Below are positions 22,006-33,067 of a stretch of 64,000 nt of DNA, piece after piece. Every line of letters begins with the position of its first letter. The first letter of the stretch is position 1. Position numbers and translations under genes: made by a program. The DNA comes from Rhizomys pruinosus (lineage: Eukaryota; Chordata; Mammalia; Rodentia; Spalacidae): positions 694,475 through 758,474 of the forward strand of contig VZQC01009975.1 of NCBI GenBank assembly GCA_009823505.1, written 5' to 3'. The notes below the pieces were generated by a model. That model ran no database searches. It saw nothing but the letters and a program-made list of their open reading frames with translations, and was not told the DNA's origin.

Positions 22006-22246
22006 TTTTTTTTTTTAAAGATTTGTTTATTTTATATTTATTTTGTATGTGTACGAATGTACTGTGTGCATGTAGGTCTGTGCACCCATGTCGTGCAAGG
22101 CCGCGGAGGTCAGAAGAGGGCATCGGACTCCCCTGGAACTGGAGTTCAAGACGGTTCTCAGCCGCCATGTGGGTGCTGGGGATCGAACCCGGGTCCTCAG
22201 CAAGAGCAGTCGGAGTTCTTAACCGCTAGGCCATCTCTCCAGCCCC
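22006..22246 (-). mobile_element. B2-superfamily SINE with perfect 15 bp TSD
   Basis: Antisense copy: T-run, GTGTGCATGTAGGTCTGTG, CGCGGAGGTCAGAAGAGGG, CTGGAACTGGAGTTCAAGA, and GGCCATCTCTCCAGCCCC at its 5' end. The B box is intact on the minus strand (GGTTCGATCCC). ATGCCAACTGTCTTT flanks it exactly at 21991-22005 and 22247-22261. The high similarity of the Pol III promoter boxes and the perfect TSD suggest a fairly young copy. No 17 nt duplication. Confidence 0.97.
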
Positions 22247-22261
22247 ATGCCAACTGTCTTT

Positions 22262-22590
22262 GAGGAGCCTCAAACAGATGTATTTTCAGAATTAGTCAAG
22301 GCAGTGTCAACTTAAAAATTCTTAGCATGTGAAGTTTACCTTCCTGCAAACCAGTCCAACTGCTTGTAGGACTCTTTGAGATAAAAATGTGTTTGCACGA
22401 AACTTTTCTTAGCTGTAGCCCACAACGTTTGTTGTTGTTGTTGTATTTCTACTTCATTTAACCTTTTCCATGCTAAATAATCCCAAGTATTTATTCTTCC
22501 CTTGCCATAGGAGAGATGAGGACAGCTAGGTGAACTGTTCTCTGCATGTCAGTCAACAGACTGTTAAAGAAGCAAACTATGAAGAAAGAA
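22262..22590. other. Unassigned stretch
   Basis: No gene or repeat recognised apart from a short GTT run near 22432. Confidence 0.4.
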
Positions 22591-22602
22591 GCCAGATCTT
22601 TT

Positions 22603-23261
22603 TTTTTTTTTTTTTACTAAAAAGAAAGCAGGAGTTGCTATTTTATTTATTTATTTATTTTTTCATTTTTTGTTAAATTAGTTTATATTTTGATGCTTTG
22701 TGCATTTCATACATTTTCCAATTCAGTTACGCTTATTTCCCTTTCCCTCCCCCGCCCATCCCCACCCCATCCCAGTCATTCATGCATTCTGCCATAACTG
22801 TCCTGCATTTTCTTCTCAGTTTTTTTTTTTTTTTTCATTTTTAGCTATAAGTGATAATCCATGAGTACAAGCATCCTTCATGCAAAACCTATCTGCAGGC
22901 TGTTGTGCCCAAACACCTACAGCCCCACCATCCAGTGGGGGGTGACAGGTTGTTTGTTCAATCAAGTTGATCAAATGAGTGTCCAGACTACATTGCTGTA
23001 GTTTCACCATTCACCCCAATCGCAGCCCTTACATTCTACCACGCCCCCTCTTCCGCAGGTTGTTCCCTAGGCTTAGAAAAGGGGCACAGGTGGATGAGAG
23101 GTAAAACAGTCCACTCTCTCTGGAGCTGTTGACTTGGACTCTGGTCAATTCTGGCTGTTTCCTTTCATGGGCTGACAGTTTGTCCAGGAATAACCTTTCG
23201 ATCCTACTAATGAAGAACAAGCAATTAGATATATAGGTATTTAAGCAGCACTAATAGTTAT
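22603..23261 (-). mobile_element. LINE-1 3' UTR fragment, minus strand, with TSD
   Basis: The plus strand carries the terminal 3' UTR module (TGCATTTCATACATTTTCC, then CATGCATTCTGCCATAAC) followed by the start of the long-3'-UTR body also found at 33738 and 38700 (GAGTACAAGCATCCTTCATG). It stops inside the 3' UTR, so it has no ORF2. GCCAGATCTTTT occurs at 22591-22602 and 23262-23273 and is the TSD. Between the flank-side T-run and a second (TTTA)-rich tract lie about 27 bases of L1 ORF2 sequence (22614-22640) in opposite orientation. Confidence 0.92.
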
Positions 23262-23273
23262 GCCAGATCTTTT

Positions 23274-23840
23274 ATAATGGTCAGTCAGCACACTTGGAGC
23301 TGAATACCATCTTTGTTTGAAGCAGAACAGGTTGAAGGCATCACTGTGGGCTCAACACTGTTTGTAATACAGGCGTTTTGAGTGTATAGTGAAGAAAAAA
23401 AACTGATAGTTCTTTCTGTTCCCAAGACTTACAGAAAACTCAAGAAGCATGTGGAGCCTCACCTATGAATGGATTAATTATAAAGCCGAAATGGTTTCCT
23501 GCTAAGCAGCAGAGATCAGTTATTTTAACTTGGACTTCCAACTGTGCTATTTTCTGTGTCTCCTATTCACACCAAAGAATGAAAATGGGAGTGAAAATGC
23601 AAAATACTTTTGTGTACAGTAAAAGTATAAAGATATTTTGCCAAATCTAAATAAGTTTTATTGTTAAATTTTAATGTTAACCTGAGAAACTCAGAAGACT
23701 AGATAAACCAAAACTTATTCTAAAAAACTTGTCCGTCCAAGTAGTCAAACAGCTTAGTTTTATTGACTTAAACCATCAAATCTGGGAAACAAAGTGTGAA
23801 AAAATTCTCCAAACTGTAGTAATAGACTTTGTAAAAAGCT
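23274..23840. other. Unassigned stretch
   Basis: No recognised gene or repeat. Confidence 0.4.
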
Positions 23841-24100
23841 GGGGCTGGAGAGATGGCCTAGCGGTTAAGAGTGCCAACTGCTCTTGCAGAGGACCCGGGT
23901 TCGATCCCCAGCACCCACATGGTGGCTGAGAACCGTCTCAAACTCCAATTCCAGGAGACCTCCAGTTCCAGGGGAATCCAACACCCTCTTCTGACCTCCG
24001 CGGCATTGCATGACATGGGTGCACAAACCTGCATGCAGACAGTACATTCATACACATATAGGAATAAGTAAAATTAAAAAAAAAAATAAAAAAATAAAAA
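23841..24100 (+). mobile_element. B2-superfamily SINE, 17 nt duplication subtype
   Basis: A well-preserved copy: GGGGCTGGAGAGATGGCC head, perfect B box GGTTCGATCCC at 23898-23908, CCCACATGGTGGCTGAGAA block, and a doubled TCCAATTCCAGGA / TCCAGTTCCAGGGGA stretch that defines the duplication subtype. It ends in an A-rich tail. The TSD is unclear. Confidence 0.96.
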
Positions 24101-25282
24101 GTTAAAACAAAAGAGCAAGTATAGGAGATTCTAATTTTCCAAAAACTAACTGAAGAATCTAAAGCCTTATTCTATGGAAATATATTTTAGCAGACTTTAT
24201 GAATTTAAGAGGAAAGATTTTTACTTAATACACAAAATTAATGAGAATCCTCAGTGAGCTCAAAACACAACATTATAAAGGTTTTACAGAATTCCTATAC
24301 CCAAGAGGCCTTGAACCCACAGAAATGTAACCCATGGCTTCAGAAAGTCTTGAAAAAAATTCAAGAAATATTTTTTTCAAAGCCAATTTATGTTGAATAT
24401 GAAGTAACTTGCTTAAATCTAAAGTCTGTCTTTGAACTTTCAGCCTGCCCTCAGTGAAATGTATTACACATTGATAAATGCATAGTCTGTTTGCTGGGTT
24501 CATTGGGAGATGCAATGTGATTGCACTTGCCCTTGGAAATGATGGTTGATTCCAGACCTATATTGTTTGTCATGGCACACATAGTCACATGAAACGTGGG
24601 TCTCTGTTGCAGATGTTCCACTTTGGACAAAGTAACAGCTTTCTTCCTTCAGGACACCTGGAGACCTAAACAAGATTTGCCTTCCTACATCCCATCTTCC
24701 AGAACAACTTGATGCAATTGACACAGCAATACTTGCTTTCACTCTTCAGATAACTCTTTCCAGTGCTCATCATATGGAACCCCATCTTTCTTGGAAGGCC
24801 TTTTAATCCATAGTGTGTTAGGAATGTAAATAGCCCTCTCTGGGACATGAAATTCTCTCCAAGAGCTTCCTTCCATTGCAAGAACTAGAATGTGGAAGAA
24901 ACTTGAAGTGAAAAGAAAGTATTACTGTAGAATTTGACTCCATGTTGTGTTGCAGTCTGAAGACTCTGCCCAGTGTTCTTTCAAGAAGCTTCTGCCATGT
25001 AGTTTAATCTAACAAGAAAGTCTCCATGCACTCAGTGTTCCTTAATCATCTGTAAATGCTGGACATGGTATACATGAGAGATCTGCCGGCATTTCATTCA
25101 GGATAGACATGTGAGCAAATTGTCCTTTCACATTTTGGAAGAGAGAGTAACATGACATCATTTTCCTCTGTTGAAATATTTTATTTAATTTGTGCTTATC
25201 TGTAGTGGAAAGGAAAATTATTGAAAATAGATTTTATTCATTTCTCTCAAATAACTGATAACACAAAACCACTCACTGGCTG
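24101..25282. other. Unassigned stretch
   Basis: No gene or named repeat seen. Open frames are at most about 80 codons, with no domain. Confidence 0.4.
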
Positions 25283-25535
25283 AGGAGGTTTGAATGATGT
25301 CCCACAAGCATGTCACTAGGTGTGGCTTGGAGAGTTCATAGCCTTGCCTGCCTTCCAGTTTGCTCTCTCTGCTTTGTGTTTGTAGGTGAAGATGGGCTCA
25401 GCCTCCTGCTCTGGCTGCCATGCCTCCTCACTGTGATGGATTCACCCTCTGGAACTGTAAGCCCCAATAAACTCTTCCTTGTATCGGTTGCCTTGGTCAA
25501 GTTGTTTATTCACAGTAAAGAAAAGTGAAACAATA
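25283..25535 (+). mobile_element. ERVL-MaLR-type LTR, partial
   Basis: It starts near GAGGAGGTTTGAATGATGTC, has the AGGTGTGGCTTGGAGAG and CTGCCATGCCTCCTCACTG zones, and ends with CTCTGGAACTGTAAGCCCC, AATAAACTCTTCCTTG (polyadenylation signal) and CCTTGGTCA. It is shorter than the LTR at 11993 but has the same block order. Non-coding relic. Confidence 0.82.
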
Positions 25536-28140
25536 GTTGAAGTAGTGGCTGAAGGGGACCCGGCCAACACCCTTACCCCACAAACCCTAATGTCCCCATT
25601 CACTTACACTTTGGCTGTTGGTTTATTTCACATAATGAGATCAACACATTTGATTGGATTTCTTCTAAGAAGCAGACTTTGTTGGAAGGAGATCACATGC
25701 CCGATGGAATATGTACATTACAGCAACTCTCAGTGCCCTTCAGGGTCCTTTCAAGGACTGAAACACGGGCTTTTGTTTAGGTAAAGAACTGCTGTCTTAG
25801 GGTGAGTTCATCTAAATCACTATGGTCCTGAGCCTGCTAGTGCATTACAGAGATGAGGGCCTGGAAATACCAGTAAAATTTGCCCATCCCTTCTTAATCT
25901 AAGCACACGGTGATGACATCTAGCTTATTTTGTACAACCAGTTTCATGATCATGTGGCTTTATGAAAATAGGGTATATCATCTTAAATTTATAAAACTAA
26001 TTTTAAAACATTATTCATATTATCAAAAACTTTCTGACAGGAAGGGAGAGGAAAAGGTAGAGACAGGTTTATTTTACAATAATGAGTTCCAGGTTGCAAT
26101 GAAAAAATGTACTCACTGTGATTGTTGTCAACTTCCCATGTGTAGATGTGTTGATTTTACAAGTTTCTATTGATTATACTTAAAAAGCCAATATTTTAAT
26201 GTATGATTTCCTGCATAAAGAATAAGATGGGAGTTTTTTTTCTGTTGACAGATGACAAACACTCAATTTTTGTTTGTTTGTTTTGACTTGATTTTCTGAG
26301 CAAGGGAATTACAATGGCCACATCATTCCACTCACCCTAGGTGCAATCTGAATACTGATGTTCTCCCTAAGATAGCCACACACTTACAGGTTGTCACAGT
26401 GGCTTTAGGGGGGTCAATCTTCCATACTTTAATGTTAAGGTGCACCAGCATTTGCCAGGTTTAAATTACTTATAAGGCAGAAGCAAAGAATGAAACACTT
26501 GAGCCATAAAACAGCCACTGACAGTCTCTGGGAATCAGTTGTGTCTTTGTGAGTCTTGACTTCCCTTAGCTATGTGTTGAGCCATGTGCAATGTGTTCAT
26601 CCACATACTCCTTGAGCAACCAAGTATTTCTACTTTACCAGTAGGGGGACATTAATCTGTGTCAGGGAGGAAGCTGGCGGGTCGCTGAATGACAGAATAC
26701 AGACTACCTTGTGGTTCATGGAGCCATCTGTACTCTCTAGCAAGGTTGTGGCCAGTTCTGACCCCTTGAAACCTGACCACCAGGCTTAGCCAGTCAGCTG
26801 TGGGCTACCTCTGACTAGTGAACCTCATTACTTTATGATTATCCAGTGATTTGAAATCTTCTGCAGCAAAATCCAAGAAAGAGGTGTGCTAGGGGATGCA
26901 GTGCTCAGACAGACCAGGCTCATGGTGCCTCCTTGGTATGCCTATGCCTCAGACATTCTTCAGCTCCTTGAATAGTGTTTGTGTGTTTTGTTGAACATGT
27001 GCCTCTGGGTATACACCCACGAATGTGTGCATATGTGCATGTAGGAGAGAAGGGAAAGGAAGCATACATCCTTCCTTGTTCAAATGCTGAACACCTTCTG
27101 TCCCCAAACCAAACCAGAAGGGAGATAGTCATATCCTTAGGTCTCTCAACACCCTTTGGAGTCCACACTATAAAAGATGGCAGGCACTTACAGAGGCAAA
27201 TAGAAGGCCTGGACTTGACAGTGATTCTGCCTAGGTTGCTCATAAAAATTCTATAGACTGGGTGTCTTGGCCTAGCTGGACTTATTTCTCAGTGTTAAGT
27301 CCTGCTAGAAAGTCCAAGATGCTGGAGGTTCTGTGTCCTGCAGATGGCCACCTTCTTTGTGTCTTAACATGGGAGGAACATAAATTCTGGTGTTTCTCTC
27401 TCTCAGAGGGGTACCAATCCCACCGTGTTCCCCATCTAACCTTAATCACCTCTTTTAAGTCCTCTGCCTCCAAATAGCATTGGGGGCTGGTATTGAACAT
27501 ATGAATGTGCACATATCCTTTCCATACGTGTGTTGGGTAATCAACATTTAATTTGTAACAGACATCAGGACTTCCTGGAGCCAATCTCTGAGTTTCGGTT
27601 TGGATGTAAAGGAATCAGGAAAAGTGGAAAGAGTGTCTTTAGACCTTACAAAATGTGATGGCTTCTAACCTGTCTCAGGCCATATAAAAGGAAAATGTTG
27701 TTTAGAGTGTCTGTTTTCCACTCTTTTATAATATAGAACTTCCTCCTTTGACAGTCATGGAATCTAGATAGTTCTTTGACATGAATCCTACCATTAGGTG
27801 CCTTAAGAAAAACATCCACAGAGTATGCTACAGAATCTTCATGAGGGAAGGTCCTTGAAAGAACTTAAATTCTGTTGGCTTGTGTCAGTCTTCTTGTCAG
27901 AGGAGCAGCGGGAAAGGACTGGTGGAGAAAGAGAACAAACAGTTGTTGGGTCACAGGTATAAGGAAAGCATGGTGGTAAGCATAATGTAGATGTAACATG
28001 CATGCATGCATCCCAATATGCAAAATGTAATAATGTCACCAAAGTGATATTGTAATGAGACCCATTTCATACAGTAAAATAGTAATAAAACTTAAATACT
28101 ACTTAGTGTATCTAACCTAAAGAATCTTTTACACAATATT
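25536..28140. other. Unassigned 2.6 kb stretch
   Basis: I see no gene, RNA gene or named repeat. A short CATG run occurs at 27999-28012. Open frames reach about 107 codons (around 26920-27243, minus strand) but show no domain, no ribosomal or splice context and no repeat-free support for coding. Confidence 0.4.
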
Positions 28141-28153
28141 TCATCAGCCATTT

Positions 28154-28304
28154 GTTTTTTTGGTCTTTTCGAGACAGGGTCTCCCTGTACTCCCAGCTGT
28201 ACTGGAACTCACTCTGTAGACCAGGCTGGCCTTGAACTCACAAAGATCCGCCTGTCTCTGCCTCCTGAGTGCTAGGATTAAAGGCATGCGCCACCACGCC
28301 CGGC
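28154..28304 (-). mobile_element. B1 SINE, minus strand, with 13 bp TSD
   Basis: A clear antisense B1: TTTTCGAGACAGGGTCTCCC, then AGACCAGGCTGGCCTTGAAC and AGGCATGCGCCACCACGCC. TCATCAGCCATTT flanks it exactly at 28141-28153 and 28305-28317. Its right-hand TSD copy is immediately followed by the tail of a second SINE. Confidence 0.97.
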
Positions 28305-28317
28305 TCATCAGCCATTT

Positions 28318-28560
28318 TTTTTTTTTTAATTTTATTCATTTCTGTATGTGTTTGAATGTACTGTCTGCATGCAGGTCTGTGCACCGGTGTCGTGCAACGC
28401 TGCGGAGGTCAGAAGAGGGTGTCGGATTCCCCTGGAACTGGAGTCCTCCTGGAACTGGAGTTTCAGACGGTTCTCGGCCGCCATGTGGGTGCTGGGGATC
28501 GACCCGGGTCCTCTGCAAGAGCGGTCAGCGCTCCCAACCGCTAGGCCATCTCTCCAGCCC
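28318..28560 (-). mobile_element. B2-superfamily SINE, 17 nt duplication subtype, minus strand
   Basis: T-run, TGTCTGCATGCAGGTCTGTG, GCGGAGGTCAGAAGAGGG, a doubled CCTGGAACTGGAG block, and GGCCATCTCTCCAGCCCC. The B box has lost one base (GATCGACCCGG). The right flank CCAGACATTTTT resembles the left-hand TCAGCCATTTTT, so it probably inserted into the TSD of the B1 beside it. Confidence 0.95.
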
Positions 28561-28964
28561 CCAGACATTTTTATACAGCATGTAAAGTTGGATAAGCTAT
28601 GTAGTGTCCATGGAAATATTCAAAGTAGAGTGGTGAGTTATTATTGCTTCGGTTATTTCAAAAAATTGGTGAAAATACAAAGAAGCTCTCAGAGCCCTAT
28701 GTCAGGATCCAGGAAACCTGGGCACCAAGTGAAGATGGTGTGGAGTCAAACAAAGGGAGCTTGATATTTGGACAGTTCAGCTGCGCATTTGTTGAGAGAT
28801 TCAGGGTTCTCTAGAGAAGAGGCCAGTAATACATCCCACACTCTAGGAGATTTAAGAGGGGATCTCTTTTAATTTTGATTGACAAGTAATAATTTCTCAT
28901 AAGCATGGGTTAGTGTGCATTTCCACACAAGCACAGAGTCCAACCTGTCTTCTCCTGCTCTCCC
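28561..28964. other. Unassigned stretch
   Basis: No gene recognised. The part from about 28795 (TTCAGGGTTCTCTAGAGAAG) looks like the start of an interspersed repeat, but I cannot name it. Confidence 0.35.
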
Positions 28965-29630
28965 CTCTGTCTTTACGACTTCTGGTATCCAGGGTTCCAC
29001 ACCGAGGTCAAAGTCTTTCAGCTTCCACATGTGAGAGAGATTCTCACTCAGTGCTTGTCTTTCTGTGTTGGGCTTGTGTTATGTAGTACAATGTCTCCTA
29101 GTTCCACCCACTTTTCAGGAAAAGACAGGATTCCATTCTTTACAGCTAGGTAATGTTCTATTGTGGATATGTCACATTCTCATCCATTTATATTTTGATG
29201 GACACCTAGTTGAGTCTATATCTTTTCATTGTGAATATTGTAATAAACGTGTGTAATAATTTTATGATATGCTGATTTCATTTCCTTTGGATACAGACCC
29301 AGATGTGAGTCAACTAGATCATATAGTAGACCTGCTTTTAGTTTCTTGAAGATCTTTCAAGCTCCATACTATTCTACAGAATCACTTGATTAAAACATGC
29401 CATATTTAGGTTCAATCTCCTGAGAGCCACACACACATATCACATATACACACATATGCATATGTAAGCATTTACTTAAATACATACCCACATACATAAA
29501 CATGTTTATGTATACACACCCATAAATATATGCACATACATATACACACCTGCAAACACACACAATGACAATGGCTTACTATAATGGCTGTATTAATTTA
29601 CATTCTCACCAATAGTAGTTGCCTGGGTAG
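28965..29630 (-). mobile_element. Ancient LINE-1 (L1M/Lx) ORF2 end, minus strand
   Basis: The plus strand contains the antisense L1 landmarks ATTCTCATCCATTTATATTT, GATTTCATTTCCTTTGGATAC and CTCCATACTATTCTACAG in order, then, after an interruption, AATGGCTGTATTAATTTACATTC. It is very diverged. The interruption (about 29385-29570) is a CA/TA-rich low-complexity stretch. Confidence 0.7.
29431..29566 (+). repeat. CA/TA-rich low-complexity stretch
   Basis: Imperfect CACATA, TACACA and CATACA units interrupt the ancient L1 fragment. There is no single clean period. Confidence 0.75.
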
Positions 29631-29806
29631 GAGTGATGTGATCTTTTCTTGGGATTTTATTTGAATGTGAACGTCTTCTAGAAACACCCACGTAGATGTA
29701 GCCAGAACATTGTCTGAGCCTCCCTTAGAACAGTTAATGTGATGATGAAACCAGCCAACGGGCTGATTATCGTTGCAAGTTCTCTCTCGCTCTCTCCTCC
29801 TCCTTC

Positions 29807-29810
<4 letters not shown>

Positions 29811-29848
<38 letters not shown>
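29811..29848 (+). repeat. (TC)n microsatellite
   Basis: An uninterrupted 38-base TC run, with further imperfect pyrimidine-rich sequence on its left from 29780. Confidence 0.96.
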
Positions 29849-29853
<5 letters not shown>

Positions 29854-30415
29854 CATTCCCCTTCTCTCTCCTTTCATCCATATACATACATTACTCACAC
29901 AGAAACAAATGCACACACCCTTTCAAATCAAACACACGTGAGTTCTGAACACACTCATATTCTCTTGCACACCCAGAGATCTATGCAAGTTGAGGTTTGG
30001 AGGACAGTTCCAAAGCTGCTGTTTCTGGTCACAAGGCAAGCTGTCCTGCAAGAACTTCCCAAAGGCGAACACACCCATGATAACAGATTTCTAACAGGGA
30101 AAATGACCAGACCTGCTCACCTCTGCCCTCTGCCAGCCACTACTTAAACCAGCAGAAGTTCTCTTGTGTTCTGAGTTAGTAATGAGTAAAAACCTCACAG
30201 GTCTATAGTCTGCAGATGGCTGTTAATATTTGATATGCATTCACAGAACTTCAATTCCAGGTCAAGGTCACACATTAATATATGAAGAAGCAAATCACAG
30301 GGTCTGGCTGTGCAAATGAGGAGAATGTTGTGTGGTGGCCTTAACTTGTGAACTAGCCTGACTTGAAAAGTCCACATTGTAAAAACAGCCATCAAAGCAT
30401 CTCATTGTGCCTCTT

Positions 30416-30677
30416 TTTTTTTTTTTATAATTTTCTTTTCTTCAATTTTATTTATTTCTGTATGTGTACCAATGTACTGTCTGCATACAGGTCTGTGCAC
30501 CGGTGTCATGCAATGCCGCGGAGGTCAGAAGAGGGTCTCGGATTCCCCTGGAACTGGAGTTCTCCTGGAACTGGAGCTTCAGACGGCTCTCAGCCGCCAT
30601 GTGGGTGCTGGGGATCGAACCCAGGTCCTCTGCAAGAGTGGTCGGCGCTCTCAACCACCAGGCCATCTCTCCAGCCC
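30416..30677 (-). mobile_element. B2-superfamily SINE, 17 nt duplication subtype, perfect 15 bp TSD
   Basis: Antisense copy with T-run tail, TGTCTGCATACAGGTCTGTG, GCGGAGGTCAGAAGAGGG, a doubled CCTGGAACTGGAG block, and GGCCATCTCTCCAGCCCC. CTCATTGTGCCTCTT flanks it exactly at 30401-30415 and 30678-30692. The B box is intact except for one base. Confidence 0.97.
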
Positions 30678-30692
30678 CTCATTGTGCCTCTT

Positions 30693-31632
30693 AAGCATGT
30701 AATTTTTATTGTCAGTTAAATTTTAAAATAAAATATAAAAATTTACAAGGCACAAAAATCTATAAAATAAAATCAATGCAGAATCTATTCTCTTCTGAAA
30801 GTCTCCACGACGCAAATTTTATAGCTTTATGAGCTCTGTTTTTTTTCTTATCCTAAAGTGCCCTAACTCTCCTCCCACCTCAATGTGCTGCCTTTTTACT
30901 CATTAACAAACTATTTTCTCTGTCTACAAACAATTAAAAACTTGGAGTCCTGTGAATTACACCTCACTGTTCACATGGGGCTTCTCTGTGCTTTCTGTTG
31001 CCTTTTTAGTGATGGAGTGCCCTCTGAAGTCACTTACACAGTCAGCCCAATAATTTAATTTTCACCATCTACTTTCAAGACCCTTATCTTATCTAATGCA
31101 GCAATCCCAGGGCTACCCAGTGATGAAACAGTGTCTCCCTTTAACATATATGTTTCTCCTTACCCAGGGATGCTCTGAATCCACAGTAAAAATTCCTCAT
31201 GTTTGTCATGCAAATACACCGAATGGAACTATAATTCTCTTTCTGAGTACACCATGTACCACCATAATATTTGCAAACAATATTGTGACTTTCCCTTATG
31301 TTTCTTAGCAGCAAATAATTCCTAACAAATTTTCATAGCTCATCATTGGACTGTGGAGTGTACACTCTTACATATGATTACACATAACTTTGCCTCATAC
31401 ACACCCCCAAGGAAACAGCTGCCACTGGAGAATCTTCACACAGAGCCTGTCCACTCCTGTGCATATAAATCCTTGTGACCATTTCATATGGTCAGTTTCA
31501 GTACTATTTCATGGAATATTCTGAGCCAAAGAAGAGAAAGAACAGCAATTGGGACATTCCCAGTGAGCATCTATGTTCTTTATAGTTAATGAAGTGGACA
31601 TTATATATATAATACATATATAATATATATAT
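30693..31632. other. Unassigned AT-rich stretch
   Basis: No gene or named repeat recognised. AT-dinucleotide-rich sequence occurs at 31603-31631. Confidence 0.4.
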
Positions 31633-31760
31633 GAGGTTATCATTCTCTCTCTCTCTAGATAGATATCTATATCTATATCTATATCTATATCTATATCTAT
31701 ATCTATATCTATATCTATATCTATATCTATATCTATATCTATCTATATCTATATCTATAT

Positions 31761-31810
<50 letters not shown>

Positions 31811-31818
31811 ATAACCTC
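31633..31818. repeat. Compound (CT)n-(ATATCT)n-(GA)n microsatellite with inverted ends
   Basis: The outer arms GAGGTTATCA (31633-31642) and TGATAACCTC (31809-31818) are perfect reverse complements. Inside them a CT run (31645-31656) faces a GA run (31764-31807), so the ends could pair as a stem. The centre (about 31662-31760) is a six-base ATATCT repeat with one phase slip near 31739. Confidence 0.93.
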
Positions 31819-33067
31819 AAGGGAAAGTCAAGAAGTTAAGGTAGGCATGTATTACATCAACCTGCAGTTATTCCAACACTAACTTTTAGTTTAGAAAACT
31901 CTCAAAGTCTAGATTAGACACAGGGATTGCTGTAGGCTTGCTGTGATGCCATGCTTTATCTAAGATGTAATCTTTTCAACAGCACTGCCAGCCCCTCTTC
32001 CTACCCTGAAAGAGAAGACTCTGGCTTTGCACCCTTCTCTTCCAGCTTTCTGCGAGTGAGCTATACACATATTATTAAACTCCCTCAAAGGATAATTCAG
32101 GACAACGCTTCTCAAGGAGTCTCCTTCCTCATCTGTAAACTAGGACTAGCCATAGAAAGTAGAGAGACTGAAGTGAGAACTGGCAAGTGTGCCAGACGGA
32201 GAAGAGAAAACCCTTAATGTGTAGCTTCCCAGCTTCCCGTTCCCTTCTGCCCTGCTGGTCTCTTTTCATCTCAGCATTTGTCTCTGCCCTTGAGGCTTCC
32301 CCTGGGCTCACTCCCTGCATCTGTGTCTTCCCATGCCTCCCCCTGTCTCAAGTCCCCAAACTATGTGCATTTTAAATCTGTGCTCAGATAAGTATAATAT
32401 GTTATCCTTTCTGGTGACTGAACTTGACCTTAAACTCCCTGAGATGAACATTCTGACTCCTATAGAGCCAGAAGCTATATGCTTCACTAACATCTCTAGA
32501 GAGCTTGATCTATGTGTTCAGCTATTCACCTTTTGACAGAGCTGAGGAGTATTGCTGATATTAAAAGAAGGGTTTTGCAACCTTGAGTGTAGCTGACATC
32601 TCTAGGGTACATTTAAAATTCCTGCTCTGTAGGCTTACACCAGAGGAAAGATTATAGTCAGTGTAGCTTGTACAGGATCTGGGCATTGTTGGTTATGTAA
32701 GAATAGGCAACATACAAAGGTTCCCAACTATTTATAAGATTTTAAAGAATTGAGTAATTCACGAGCAACCAGAGTTAAAGAACAAAGAATTAAAAATGTC
32801 AGGCTGCATAACACCCAGAATAGTAAGGTGATCTAACATACATAAATGGTAGGAAAGATGGTATTTCCTTATAAGAAAGAAAATGATTTTAGGTGGTTTA
32901 AACTTATATAAAGATTTCAAAAATATATAAAGTATAAGTGGTTTGTCTAGACCGCAACTCAATTTCACTTGGTGCCAGCTACTGAAAGTGCACTATTTAA
33001 GAAAGACAAACACATTTGTGTCTTTCCCACAATGTCAGATTTTATCGATTAAAATAAATTCATAAGG
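31819..33067. other. Unassigned stretch
   Basis: No gene or named repeat recognised. Open frames reach about 88 codons with no domain. Confidence 0.4.

Noticed and set aside
23885..23915. Possible tRNA gene, because of a perfect GGTTCGATCCC B box
   Set aside because: The flanking sequence is a complete B2-type SINE with an A-rich tail; the tRNA-like head is the SINE promoter and has no acceptor stem.
28332..28764. Overlapping 60-138 codon frames with similar peptides also seen near 22.0, 23.9, 30.5 and 51.2 kb
   Set aside because: All are translations of B2-type SINE copies in various frames.
31633..31818. Possible miniature inverted-repeat transposon (10 bp inverted ends)
   Set aside because: No target duplication outside the arms and the inside is only microsatellite; a palindrome-seeded expansion is simpler.
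31631..31882. 83-codon frame with Tyr-Leu repeats
   Set aside because: It is produced by the ATATCT and GA microsatellites.
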